64,000 bases of DNA from Phalacrocorax aristotelis. Lineage: Eukaryota > Chordata > Aves > Suliformes > Phalacrocoracidae. Position numbers and translations under genes: made by a program. The DNA lies in the NCBI RefSeq assembly GCF_949628215.1, contig NC_134279.1, positions 12,010,041-12,074,040 on the forward strand. Reading direction: 5' to 3'. Below the pieces are notes generated by a model. That model saw only the letters and a program-made list of their open reading frames with translations. It ran no database searches and was not told where the DNA came from. Below are positions 1 to 12,643 of this stretch, in pieces. Position 1 is the stretch's first letter. Every line of letters begins with the position of its first letter.

Positions 1-2427
1 GTGACTTTTCTGTTTATATGTGTATATTTTTGTCTACTACAAGTATAGGGCAGGTTTGGGTTTTTTTGCTCCAGACAAAGTCCCCACTAGTGATCAACAT
101 AACTTCCCCAGCACAACTTCTCTGGTCCCTTCTGGAAAATTACTTGTGTTGAAGGTAGGACTCGCCAAATGGGTCTCCTAGATTTTCAGAACAGTGTTGA
201 AAATTTAAATTCAACAGAAGTCATCAGACCCCATCTCTTCAGTTCCTAGAAATTTATATTGTGTTATTTTTGGTTTTTTTATGGATCTGCAGGAATATGG
301 GCCGAAACTTTTAAATCCAAGCAAATAAGTGCCATTAAAAAAAATACAGCTGTCAAGGACAAATGGAAGAGTACTGTTGTTGAGTGGCTTAGCTTTATAA
401 AGCAACTAGAGCTCTCTCCCTCAATCAAATAGTAATTCCAAGAAGTTCAGGCTATGACAGCAGCTCTAAGACAAGATGTTTAATTTCTCTTCAGGGGCAC
501 ATTTGTTACAGGCTAACATCGTTTTGCATAGTGTAAAGGGAGCTTTTCAGATTCTTTTCAGCCATCTTCACGATACAACTTTGTGTTTCACAGAAGATGT
601 GTTGTACAATTTCTTTTTTTGTTGTTCCCCACGTATGCCATCTTCGTACAGATCTCTATATAGAATAAGCTACTCAAAACTTCATCACATCAGGCTCAAG
701 ACATTTATGGTTCATTTAAGTAATCATGTAAAACATCACACAGCTTGAGATATATGATTCTTTGTTACAAAAAAAGAGCAATGCAAGTGAAGGAATTATT
801 TTTTACCAAGCACACTACGGGAACAACCAGGATCCTTAGGTGTGACTTGCTTTTTCTTTTCAAGCTCCCATTCTCCACTCAGTTTTTGAAATTTCAAATA
901 TTCAGCAGAATGATTGTGTCTAATCAACATGAAGATCCACAGGATGGATCTGTCTGTCACTAACGTAGTGAATTGTCAGGAGACAAATGTTTAACCCCAA
1001 ACTTCTCAGTTTCTGTTCCAAGCTGTAGAGAAACAAGAATGATGGACTCAGACGTGGTTTCTCCTGCCTGTACCCTTTGCAATATGAATCAAAGGATCTT
1101 GAGCCACTCCCTGGCTCCTGCTCACTTTATTTTCTTAGTCTTTCTCTATAGTTCTAGCTTATTTTTCAGTATTTTCTTAAGCCTAATTCCCTCTCTCATT
1201 CCTTCCCAACTTAGCCCCCTCTTGAATCCTGGCCTTCCCATGCACTAAGCCTTCTGAACCTGTCCAGCTTCTGGTCCTGTCTGCATGTAAGTTTGGCTGC
1301 TTCCAGCTTCCTCCTGCGTGCCTGGCAGACAGTGAGCACGGAAGGAAAAAGGATCTTTGCTTTCAGTTACAGTGCTTTGTGCCACAGTGGCATCTAGCTG
1401 CCACAACTACAGATGAAATTCCATGCAGTCCATGCAGTCCTGGTTTGGAGCAGGTCAGCGCAGATGGGCTCTTTAGAGAATTCATCTGCCAAAATGCTGA
1501 GCATGTGCAAAGTGTGATCAAAGTCTTAGGATGGCTTTAGCATTTGCCTTTTCCCCTATCCAGCAGAAGATGAGTCCTTGCTGTGAGAGACAATCCCACG
1601 TAAGTTTCAAAACTGCAGAACTGGAAATGCTAAAGCTTTTCAAGGAACTGGCTATGAAGTTCCTTGTATATTTAAAACAGTAATTCACCCTTGGAAATAG
1701 TTTGAGATTTTTTTGCTAAAACATTCTAAAATATTTTTAAAATAATCAGCACGTGGTAAATTCTCCAAGTACAGTTTGGGGACTGAGTGGAATGAGCCCT
1801 CCCTTTAGAATTGGAAAATGTTTAAGCAACTGGAAGATCATCATAAAAACTCAGATCTTCTAATAGTATAGGACGCTGGTGAAGAGTCCTTTGTAATGCC
1901 TTCTGTTGCTATCATTTGGACATATACTTATTTTGTTTATAATTATTTTATTCTATGACTTTACAGCTAAATCTTTACTCAAAATATGTTTTGTTTTTAT
2001 CCAGATTTTAACAGCAAAGGAAACTAAGACAATAAATGCAAAACATCATTTCCACAGGTTCAGACTTCCAAGAGTTTCTTATCATACCCAGCTTTTGCTA
2101 ATCAGCAGCCCTGATTCTGCAAAAATTACGTTAACTTGTGCTTGGTTTTCCTATCGGGGAGACACCCATTAAGATCATTCAGGCTTTTCATCTGCATAAA
2201 GCTACTCCGGGTAGGTAACAGTTCCAGTGCCAGTTTTCACTGAACCTTCAGCCTTGTGCAAGTTTTCTAGTATTTTTTAAGTTAATGTTTACCACTTTTC
2301 TAATATTTTTGCTTGTAATTCTGCAAAATAGTTCAAAAGCTGTAATCACTCTGAGTGCAGAGAATTGTGAAATACACATGTCAGTGAAAACATTTTACAC
2401 TTAAAATAATCTTCAGGGTTGTTGGGG

Positions 2428-2448
2428 TTTTTTTTTGTGTGTGTGTGT
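2428..2448. repeat. Simple repeat T9(GT)6
   Basis: Nine T followed directly by six GT units. It is a short microsatellite with no sign of function. Confidence 0.9.
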
Positions 2449-3394
2449 CAAATAAGAATGAAAACTTGACGAATGGACTGTGAAGGAGAAAAGTGTTTTC
2501 ATTATTCCCGTGGCAGACTCTCCTGGCATTTATCATGGTGGAGGCTGGTGGAACACTCCGCGGGGCATTATCCTCACCACAAAAGCCAGCCACAGGGAAC
2601 CTGCTAAACGCAGCACCCAGGGTAACAGGGCATTTTTGTTGAAGTGCATTCTCTGGCAGATTCTGGGACATTTAATAGTTTCTAATGGTAATAACCTTAG
2701 CTGATTTTCAAAAGTAAATTAAAAAAAAGTTATGTTCGTTTTTAATGTAGTGGCAATTTTGTGACATTTATTTGACAAGCTCCTTTGATCATGAACTGAA
2801 GATAGGACTGAGGAACCCTCAAAACACATTTATGTACTGTGCTATGTCCACAGAGGCAGGGAGACTGACATTGCACTTTGTCAGAACAATGCTTTGGTAT
2901 TCTTAACACATGATATTTATGTATTTCTAATTTGCTTTGCAAGAGTTTAGTTTTAATTAAAATTTAAAGATTATGAAATCAATGATTTAGTTTCAGGGCT
3001 CTGGAGCAGAATGAGAATTTTTTAATAAGCTTTTGCATTTTTTATAGGAGGAAATGAAAGTTACAGTTTACCATACACCATGCTTTTGTAAATTGAAATG
3101 ACTAAATTAAGACGACATACAATTCAGGTTCTGAGCCAAGGGAGGAAGCCCTGCCTCTTTACAGTACTAGCCTGACTGTGACCCATAGGATGGTGGAAGT
3201 AAGTCTGTAGGTAACAGAAGGGAAGGGTGATGTACAGCCTTGCAGTAAATATATTTTAGGTGCTTTTTTCTTCTTTGTGTGTGTCTGTGTCTCTTTCATT
3301 CTGTTTCTTTTCATAGACAAAGAAGTTGGGTGGCGATTAGCTCCTGCCTTTCTGTCTGCAGGTCAGTGGCTCGCTATTAGGCCAACAGAAAGGA

Positions 3395-3418
3395 CTTTGT
3401 CAGAAAGGACTGACAAAG
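3395..3418. repeat. Perfect hairpin, 9-bp stem and 6-base loop
   Basis: CTTTGTCAG is followed after six bases (AAAGGA) by its exact reverse complement CTGACAAAG. The stem does not extend further. The bases just to the left (GAAAGGA) and the loop share the word AAAGGA, so a local duplication may have produced it. No flanking feature suggests a terminator or a microRNA precursor, for which the stem is too short. Confidence 0.8.
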
Positions 3419-6400
3419 CAATGGAAACCATCAGGAATCCCTTTCCTCTAGGTTGAAGTTCTCTGTTGCTTTTCTCAGCTGCATTGATAAGGTATTTCCT
3501 GTGCTCTTCCCATTCCCACCCCTGCAATATGTGTTTTATACAACCACTGAGCAATTGTATTTTCACAGATTATTTCTATTTGCAGTTTATTATTAGCCCA
3601 AGACTAAAGAAAAAAAACCCTAATCTCTGTGTTGTAGTAGGAAGTGTCACTGGGTGAAGGAATTAAAACTTCATTTTCATATACAGGCCATTTAGATATG
3701 TGGCTGTGGACTTTGTGGGGCATCTGACAATAAGCCATCTCATGGAGACAGAAAGATATGTTTTTATACCCTGTGTGTGTTTGGAGGATGAAGGGAATTT
3801 TGCAAATCATATGCAAATGGTGAGCCTTACTGAAAAATGATAAAATAAAGAATTCCCTTCTAGTATCATTATGGTTAAAGAATGGAACTGTTCTTAGTAT
3901 TTCAATCTGATAGGTTGGAATTTCTTCTAGAAGTCATTTTTGGTGTTGTCTCATAACTTTTGTTCATATATGCAGAAGGGTGGGGGGAAAGGTATGAGGA
4001 TGACAGGAGGAGGATGTGGGGATGAGGGAAAAAATGGAATGTCATTCTGTCTTCTATCAAAAATACATATTGTCTCCACATAGTGGTTCCATTTGAAAGT
4101 GACACTTAGAGGCCAAGAAAAAAGAGGCAGAACCCTTTAAACTTCATGGTTACTTATGCCTTTAGAGATATGGATGAAGAGATGTTATTGAAGTAGAGAA
4201 CAGAGTGCAGATCCTCTAATGGTATTATAGCAAACCTGCATAAGCAGAGTCAGTGTACACCAGCGGTGGATTTGATACCCAACCCTGATTTTAATTTCTT
4301 TTGGTACCTTTTTTTTGTTGGGGTTTATTTGTTGGGGTTTTTTTGATCGATAGTATCTACATAAAGATCTTAACGGTTCAGACTGAAATATGAATGAATA
4401 GAGCTATGTTAGGACTGACAAGTTAGTTTTTACATCATTAGCAGAAAGATTGGGGGTGGCGATCCCATCCATTCCAAAATAATAGAATTAGAAGAGACCC
4501 TTTGAAAAACAGAAGTGGAAGGAAAATTAACAATTATTTCATAATGATGAGGCAGACTAACATGTAGGAGGGAAATCAAGAGAGCAAGTCACTGCAAAAA
4601 TAGCAGGCTTTCAGAATAAAACCTTGATTTTTATGTATTTGAGTACAGCAGAGAAAAATTCACACAGGATCAGAGGGAGACCCTACAGCAGGAGGTTGAA
4701 GACACTGACTGTACTTACAGAGTGATTTTTGGTAGAATTTTGTCCTTAAAAGTATGCTAAAGGAATTGCTGTTTTGTATGAGTTCCTAGGGAAATATTAT
4801 CTGAAATTAAGAAACCAATCATATTTGCTATTTCTCTGCTGTTAGGAAATCTGCTGTTTCCCATCATTCTTTATTTTCAGATTCCCATTCCTTTGCATTT
4901 CTCTTGTGGTTTACTACTAGCCAAGTTATCAGGATCAAGATGAGAAAGTGTGCTGCTATTACACAGGGGTTTTCGCTTGGGATCTCTACCTGTTTGTCTT
5001 GTAGAAAAGCCTGGTTCTAAATGTCAAAGATTTGATGAATGTTCTAAATTAAAAAAAAATAATAAACCATGAAATGTGAGTGGGAAAGAATTCCTGGGTG
5101 GATTCTTCTTGTCCGTGTATTGAGAAGTTTCCCTCAAGGCTTTAGAAATTTCAGGATGAATAATATGGGGCCTCTGTTCCTGAGGTCATCAAGTCATTCT
5201 CCTATGTTGCATAGGCCCAACCACATCTCGATAAATCTATTACTGCTTTCAGCATTAGTAAGCATTCTTCTAAATATTTTCAGCCTCAAAGATATGCACG
5301 CTCTTAAATGCAAAGCTCCATATTGTATTTAAGAGGTTAAAACTCTGAAATCTTTCAGCATATTCAAATCTGGAGACAGGTGGTTACTAATCAAAAGCTT
5401 AAGCAAGCAATGCATCCAGGTGCTCGCTTCACTTTGACCGCTGCAGTATCAGCACAGAGAAAAATACCTCCCAGGATCTCATAAGTAAGCCTCTAAAAAA
5501 GGTTAATAGTTTGAGCAGCTTGGTATTCAAACTTTCTTTTCTTCTCACCAACACAGTGCAGGCCTATTACACGTAATTGTTTGTACCAAGGAAACCAACC
5601 AGACAAGTTGCTCATGAGGTTTCAAAGATGGTTGGTATATGTGCTTCACAGACCAACATTTCTTCCTTCAGTAGCCAAAACCCTGCTGTGTAATTATTGA
5701 TCAATGTCATTTGCTAAATACTTTAAATAAAAAAAAGAAGAAAAAATAATTAAAAAAAGTCGGGCAGGGGAGCCAAATGAAATGGTGTCTGTGTTGAAAC
5801 CAACAGTAAAACCTTCACTAACTCCAGTGAAATTTCCTTGATAGGATTTCCTTGATGTTTTCCTGGTGTACCACAGGTTCCTTTGATTAGATCACCACTG
5901 TTACTACAATCAACAAATACCAATCCTTCAATGGCAAGGATGATGGGCGAGCCCCTGGTACAGGAGTCTGGCATGGGTTCTGCCCTACGAGGTGCTCAGT
6001 TCGCAGGCACCCATTCAGCAAAGCCCTGAGACACAGGGTGAGCTGTCGGCACGCCAGGACTCCCAGCCTAAGTGCTTTACTGGATTGGTGCCAACGTGCT
6101 TGGTTCTTTGAACAATTGGGCTACGTACAGTAAACATAAATTTCACCCTATGGTTGCAGTGTTGATGCTGCCAAGTTCACCTCTTATTTGTAGACTTGTG
6201 ACTCCAATGATGTTATCAGTCTGCATGCAGAAAGAAGAAAAATCTTTAATTCTGGGGCAGCCTCAGAAAACAATGCGGCCAGACACATCCGCATATCATC
6301 TGCCTGTCCTAATTGTTTTTCAGGGGTACAGCAGATATGTCCCTACCCAGGGAATAGCTGGTGAGCACAATGAATATTTTTCAAAGAAATTTTTTAACTA

Positions 6401-6563
6401 ACGAATCTGAGCAATATTTTTAAATTGTTTCCAGTTTTCACAAGGGAAAAGCATTGCGGCAGAAAAAGTTGCTTCACACTGCTGTTCATTGCTGATCCCT
6501 GGCCAAAAGAAGCCACTCAGTATTGCATAGATGAGTGACACTAAAATCTGCATCAGCTGAATC

Positions 6564-6586
6564 TTTTTTTTTTTTTTTTTTTTTTT
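6564..6586. repeat. T23 homopolymer tract
   Basis: A run of 23 T. On the minus strand it would read as a 23-A tail following the sequence that lies at 6587-6660, so a retrocopy inserted on the minus strand is possible. I recognise no gene or SINE in that flank and see no target-site duplication, so I call only the simple repeat. Confidence 0.9.
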
Positions 6587-9500
6587 ACACGACGGAGACC
6601 ACCCTGTACTTGTGAGCTTAAGCTGGGAACAAGTTCATTAAACTAACAAAATGAGACAGGTATGTAGCAGAATGGCCAGGAAGAGCTAGCGTTGATCCAA
6701 CCCAGTGTCTTATTAATGAAGTACTGTATTTATGGGGATAGTACTAAAGGTTTTTAAGGTGATGAACCATTTATGTCATTTTCTGTGATAAGCATTCTAT
6801 TTTGCAAGTTATAACTACCTCTGTTGAACGTGCCCTTTGGATACTGTGATTCCGGTCTGTATGTGAGGCCTCTAAAAGGCAGGTTAAACAGTCTCATCTT
6901 CAAAAATAGCATTTTTTTAAAGTTGGTTTTGAAAGCTAACACAGAAACTGCCCAGTGAAGTGATAGAAATATTTTCATGAATGTTGATTTGTTTGCAGCA
7001 GTGTCTGAAAGGTAAAACTGACCTCAGCACCTCTGATTAGAGTTCTTTTTCTGGCTCTGAATCAACATGGTGTTGAAATGGAATCAAAAAGCCTGGCCAT
7101 TTTGTTTGGTTTTTTTCTTGTATGTATTACAGAATCAAGATCTTCAAGGAAAGGGAGAAAAATTATACTCTGAATATCAGTAAATAATAATGAAGCATGT
7201 AGGCAGTAAATAATAGCTACAAAGCATAAAGAAGGACTTAAAGAGCAAGATCCCTGTTTTTGTGAGACCCAACTTGAGACTGATCACAAAACAGAACTCT
7301 TGCTGAGATCATTGGCATGGATTTGAATCGCTAAAACCTGGACGCATCCATTTTCATTTGTTTTTTTTTTTTTTTTCTTATATTCTATGGAAGATTTATA
7401 GGCAAGTCAGATGTCTGAAGTTTTCCTCATATATATATTTAATTAGAAAACTGAATGCAATGTCATATCTGTTACTTATGTTTTGATAGTACTCCAGCAA
7501 ACTTATCTACTCCAGGTTATAATGATAGGTAGTGTTTTGAGGAGATCTCAGCTGAGCGTTATGATTAATAGTCTCTGTTCAATTTGCATCCTTCCCTTTT
7601 TAGTTTAAGCATGGGGACCAGAATAAAAAACTCCAAACATTAAGTGTTCCTTGTGAAAATTATGCAAATTGCAATTGTCTGCTAAATTAATTAATTACGT
7701 TCATCAGAATACCATATGAAAAATGAAAGATATTTCTAAATGTTAAATAATGGCTGGATCATTCTGAAATTAAAAAAAATTAAACAGATACATGGTCATA
7801 GTCTGCTATTCACCCTGTGAAATTGCATTTGACCTCCATTTGGGTAATTGTATTATGCCTGCCTAAATTTCCATGCACAGTGATTTACAGTCGAACATAT
7901 TATTCTATTCCTCCTGTTCTACTGTACTGAATGCTGCTGCTATTCATTGCTATGTAGTTATATTTATTTAGAGGATGATCATGTTCTAGTGGCTGACTCC
8001 CATGGCTGCTATACAGATTTCTTTGGCAAGTGCATTTTCCATCCATGTAATTAATACCACGTAAACAAAAGATTATTTCTATTTGTGCATCATGTATATT
8101 CTGATGTACTTCAGGCTTCTGATGAAAGAGAGAGAGGAAACAAAATTATAAACAAACAGAAAATATTTGCCTCTGTTTTTTCATTAAAACTGTTGGGGAC
8201 TCCTTTCTAAGGATTCCTCCCAGAAATATCCCATAAACTACTTTGTGCCCTTTATCAGCAGCAGAGACAGTTTTTGTGATGCTGGCCTCTGGCTCTGAGC
8301 CGTACCTAGTGAATATAAAGATATTGCTCACTGCCTGAACAGAAGCTCAGCAGTTATCTGACATCAGTCTTCAAACATAATTGCAAGTTTAAACTCATTG
8401 AAGAGAGAGGTATTTTATAAAGAAAGTAGCGTATGCTCATTTTTTATTTTTAATTAGGCTTTAGCTCTGTAGCTTTACAGTCTAAGAAGAATTCATATCA
8501 GATGGGAATAACCGGCAGAGAGGCTAATTTAAGCCTAATAATTTGAATCCTAAATTTACTCCTGGTTAAACGTGTTGGAAAATGGATTGCTTTGGAGTAG
8601 CTGAAGTACAATGTCACAGAGTTGTTACCAACAGACCTCCTCCCCCTCTGTGGACAGAGTGTTGTATTTTGCAAAAGGGTAAAAACCTGATATAAAAGCA
8701 TGGTCAGCTTAGACCCACAATCTCTGAACTGTACGTAATGCCTGTTCTAGCTGTACCTGGGTTGAACCGTAATGTACTAAATAATGCATATTCGAAGTAA
8801 ATGTTAGATCTGAGTGGCGCTGGAACTCTGGAGACCAGTGAAAACAAACAGGATCTTACTTCTTTTATTAGTAAATGTTTGGACATTAGAAAGAGAGAAA
8901 AGTGCTTCTGTTCTTGCAATACCTGTGAAACCTGCCTGACATGCTTTCTGTCAACCTGTTAAGTAACCCTTCCTGAAGGTACCTATACAAGGAGCAGTTT
9001 AGATAAAGTAAGAACTAGTCTTAGCCAGTCACCAAAATACAATTCAGGCTTGAACACGTTCTGATATTTGAAAATGTCATGATTCCTAATGTCTTCTGTT
9101 TGCCTCCATCTCCTGCGTTAGTATTCTCTGCTTTCAGTGAGATTGATGTAAAATATCAAATTCTTGTTCCGCTTATACTCAAGGGACTTCAACCCTGGAC
9201 TCAGACCCGATCTTTTTTCGGTGCAGGAATTGCATAACTCTGAATATTTTGAACAGTTCCCAAGAAACATATCCAGGTCGTCTTTGATTCTGCTGTTCTC
9301 AAATAGCGATATTGATTAGGCTGAAGGCCCACCTGAAAGTGCAAACTTCGGTACTTCAAAACCTGAAATGTGTCACTGAGAATTATAAAAGTGCTTAATG
9401 ACATTAGATTTTGAACTAGAGCTATTGTTTTAGCTAGGACATATAATGTACATCCTAAATTCCTTAATTTACTTAATTATCTCCTTATTACAGTCTATTA

Positions 9501-12500
9501 ATTACTAATTTATCTTAATTTCCTCTGGTAGTTTCCTTATTAATCCCTACTTTAATATGTTACATTTTTATTCTTCCTCCTTTAATTGGGAAACAGTCTT
9601 TGCTATGACAAAAGGTATGTTTCTCTTACCTGCTGTAAAACATAGCTAAATGTGACTTCGCAGTTAGCACGTTTTTGTTAGGAACTTGAATGACCATGCA
9701 ATCGTCAGTCTCGCTGAGAACACAGGAAAAAAAATTTCTCACAATTTAAAAAAAAAAAAAGAAAAAGGAAAGTGGGGTTTGTGTGGAGACCAAAGTGTCC
9801 TGAGATTTCTTCATGAAATAGAGTAATTTCAATGTTTAGGATCTCGGTTCCTACTTACTTTGTTATTGTTCCTTCTGTGTCTCATTTAAGCAGTTCTTCA
9901 GTGAGACACTCTAATTTACTTTTTTTTTTTTGTTTCAGAAGGCTCTGAAATGTGAATCTGCACATCCCCATGAGTGGATATTCCCCACTTGCACTTTCCT
10001 TCAGGCACTCTTTCAGAAACATTGGTTAACTATCTCTATTAAAAAAAAACCAACCCCAACCAATATATATATACGCACAATAGGAAAACCTATTCCAGAG
10101 CTCTGAGTTTCCTCTTGCTTGAAAAACTGTACGTTAATTAAAAGATCGAATTTTTTTCCCTCACATTGAAATAACTCAGGCTGGAGGCATAACTCGCATA
10201 CCTTGCATCCAACGGGGGGAAAAGTATTTCTAAGTGAAGCAACTGCACAGTTCAAATGAACTTTCACAATATAACTCAGCAACATTTTAATCAAAAAGGA
10301 TTCTGTTGTTAGCACAGATGGAGGCAAAGCAGTGGGAACAGAAGCTGTCCAGCAGCAGCAGAGCCAGGAAAAGAGAGGTCCTCAATTTAACAGTGTTGGC
10401 AGAGTGAAGCTCCCTGTAATTGTGCAGCAAGTCTGATGTTGCATACGGGGATAAGTTGGAATTGTTTTATTTTTGTGGAAATTGTTTTTAGGAATAGCTT
10501 TCAGAGTCCATAACACACAATTGTAAAATAAGTAGATTTATTATGCTCTTCAACCAGTCAGCAAAAAAGATACAGAAATGTTCCCTCTCTATATTATATT
10601 AACAGCTGTTACTGATTTTAACCATATAGATCCAAGCTTGGAGAAGAAAGGAAGGATTAAGAGAGGAGAGCAGAGGAGAGCTCTAGACAGGTATTACATC
10701 TCTTTATTTACAGTTTATGATGGTGTAACTTAAGGATGGTAACAAAGCCCACTAGAGCTGTAGGTTGCTGAGACACTTTCGCCTAGGTAGTGTCTATGGT
10801 GAATGAAACTGCTTCTGGTTGCGTGTTGTTACTGCCCTGGGTGCTGCCATTTCCACTGGGGTCAGGGAAATACCCTGAAGGCAAAGTCTGCAGGCTTACC
10901 TTGTGTGGACAGTGATGATGGATTTAAACTGAAGTGCTCGGCTATAAAGTAGGTCTAAAGTGTTTTCCTGAGAACATGATAACCTCTGGCAGAGGGGCAG
11001 TAACAAACAAGTTGGGCTGTGGCATCTCTAACAGCCACATCTGTTTGCTAATTAAATGTGCATCGGGCCTGTCAGTACAGCCTGAGGTATATTAGAAAGG
11101 GAGTAGGGGACCTTCAGCTGGCGCTTGGTCCCATGGCCCTGATCCCTGTGCATTCACCGGAGAGCGGTGAGAGAGCAAGGCTGGGGCTCCTGCAAGCTTA
11201 AAGCTTTCAACAGCATTCTTCATAAGATACATTTCTGCAGGCACCTAAACCCAGGGTAGATTTTTCTTTCCGGAGGTATAATTTAAACTAAAAATCTAAA
11301 TACACAAAAGCTTGCAAAAGTGGCTGAGAGTTACCCATTACTCCTGGGACTTGTTCTAATTCACTGATCCTCTGCTTAGTATCTTCGCTATTCCTTTTGG
11401 CCTTCAAGTGTAATTTTATTAGAAAAAATGATTGCAGAATTACCATTTGCATTTAATTTCTCCATTACTTTTACATCAAGGATTCGCGGTTGTTTGGGCA
11501 AGGTGTTATTCATTTACTTCATGAATAAGATTATCTGCTGCAACTGCTAGGATGAAAATTTTTCCAAAGTCTGGAAATGTGGCTGTGATCTTCCTTTGTC
11601 TTCTCATCCAGGCCAGATAGAAATCACGGTTGTTCTTCTTGCCTCAGAATATTTTGTAATATAAACCAAGTGGTAGTGTATGACTGAAGAATTCAGAGAG
11701 TGAAGTGGTGCATGACTTTCTTTACTTTTCTGGTTTGGTTTGGGGTTTTTTTTTAGCATCAAGAGTGGCGTTCTTACCTCCACAAAGCCAGCAGCAAGTA
11801 GCCATGGTGCTGTGAAAACCAATCAAATCATTTTTACTCAGTAACTTCTGCTTTTGGGGATTGATTCTTGCTAACTCACAAGTCTGAGTCCAGTTCAAGG
11901 GAGGAAGACCAGCGAGTGGAACAGAGGCTAATAAGCCACCTCCTCAATCAGGAACAAGCATTGAAACTTATTGTCACTGTAAGTCTTGAAGGTCACGGGC
12001 TGTAGAAGTCTGCCTTGTGTACTCAACAACTCAAGCTTCAAAAAATTCTCATCCTTTATCTCACAGACTGTGTAACTTGTAGCACAGGGCAGCCCGCAGC
12101 AGAAATGAGACCCATGTATTTAGGCAACCAACTCAAAGTCAAAATAAAATCTTTGTAGATAAATGTGTATGGAGGTACTTGCTGTTTCCAACTGTATTGT
12201 ATGTAGAATTTTAAAAAAGCAGAAACTCTTCCCTTTACTAAGACAATCAAGTATAAATTCTTGCAAGAAAACTTCAGAAAAGGAAAAACTGACTTCTCTT
12301 CTAGAGCATAAGTATTCCCTCTTATTGTCTTATTGATGGAGAAAGAACAACATCAGTTAGCATACCAGTTATGGGTTTTCCTCTGTTCGAGGAATACAGT
12401 GCTTTAAAGCCACTTTGTTTTGTTTTGTGTTTTCCCCAAAGGCAGGAGACTTTGGTGTCAGTAAAGGATCTTGAGTCCTTGAATTATCCCCCTGGGCTAT

Positions 12501-12557
12501 CTTTAAATCTAATCTTAGCCAAGCACTTACTAGTTATATGATAAAGTGAGAGATTAC
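6587..12557. other. Gene-free unique sequence
   Basis: No gene, RNA or intact mobile element was recognised. The stretch contains further T and A runs (about 7362-7377 and 9748-9760). Two AT-rich blocks with octamer-like and homeodomain-like words, near 7600-7960 and 11395-11480, look more like conserved non-coding DNA than neutral sequence. Confidence 0.55.
7600..7960. promoter_or_regulatory. Candidate conserved non-coding element
   Basis: An AT-rich block without simple-sequence decay. It contains an exact POU octamer ATGCAAAT (7662-7669) followed 17 bases later by an overlapping TTAATTAATTA homeodomain-type word (7687-7697). No repeat, open frame or homopolymer explains it. Words of this kind cluster in developmental enhancers, but they also occur by chance in AT-rich DNA; at least three other octamers occur in the window. 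The call is an inference from appearance only and needs an alignment to other vertebrates. Confidence 0.25.
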
Positions 12558-12643
12558 GGGCCAAATTCTCTTCTCAGTTATTCCACTGAAACCCACTGAA
12601 ATCAATGTGAGATTGGACTTGTGTAACAGGGAAGAATTTGGGC
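12558..12643. mobile_element. Short palindromic DNA-transposon (MITE-like) remnant
   Basis: The left end reads GGGCCAAATTCT-CTTCTCAGTTA. The right end, read on the opposite strand, is GCCCAAATTCTTCCCTGTTACAC, giving an imperfect inverted repeat of about 23 bases around a centre containing CCACTGAAATCAATG. The end word CCAAATTCT and a 'tgaaatcaatg' centre match a palindromic family that I know as abundant in reptiles and present as old copies in birds. It has no coding capacity. The length of about 86 bp suggests a nearly complete but diverged copy. Confidence 0.55.

Larger units (their letters stand above)
1..6563. other. Gene-free AT-rich unique sequence
   Basis: I see no exon, RNA gene or recognisable transposon here. 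All open frames are short, overlap on both strands and show no protein-like composition. The stretch holds many short T-runs preceded by GG or GGGG (for example near 2424-2436 and 4310-4345), which are frequent in bird DNA. It also contains one GT microsatellite and one perfect hairpin, listed separately. Confidence 0.6.

Noticed and set aside
2105-2215. 'ccctgattctgcaaaaattacgttaacttgtgc', like an old palindromic amniote repeat
   Set aside because: The second arm could not be found convincingly.
4470-4510. 'aatagaattagaagagaccctttg', like a CR1 terminal segment
   Set aside because: Too short and without the following 'atcatcnagtccaacc' block.
6587-6660. Possible retrocopy on the minus strand with the T23 run as its A-tail
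   Set aside because: No gene match and no flanking direct repeats, so only the homopolymer is annotated.
9190-9404. Minus-strand segment resembling an L3/CR1 3' untranslated region (aatcaaagacgacctggatatgtttct...)
   Set aside because: Similarity is patchy and the expected terminal 'aggtcagactagatgat' word is not found downstream.
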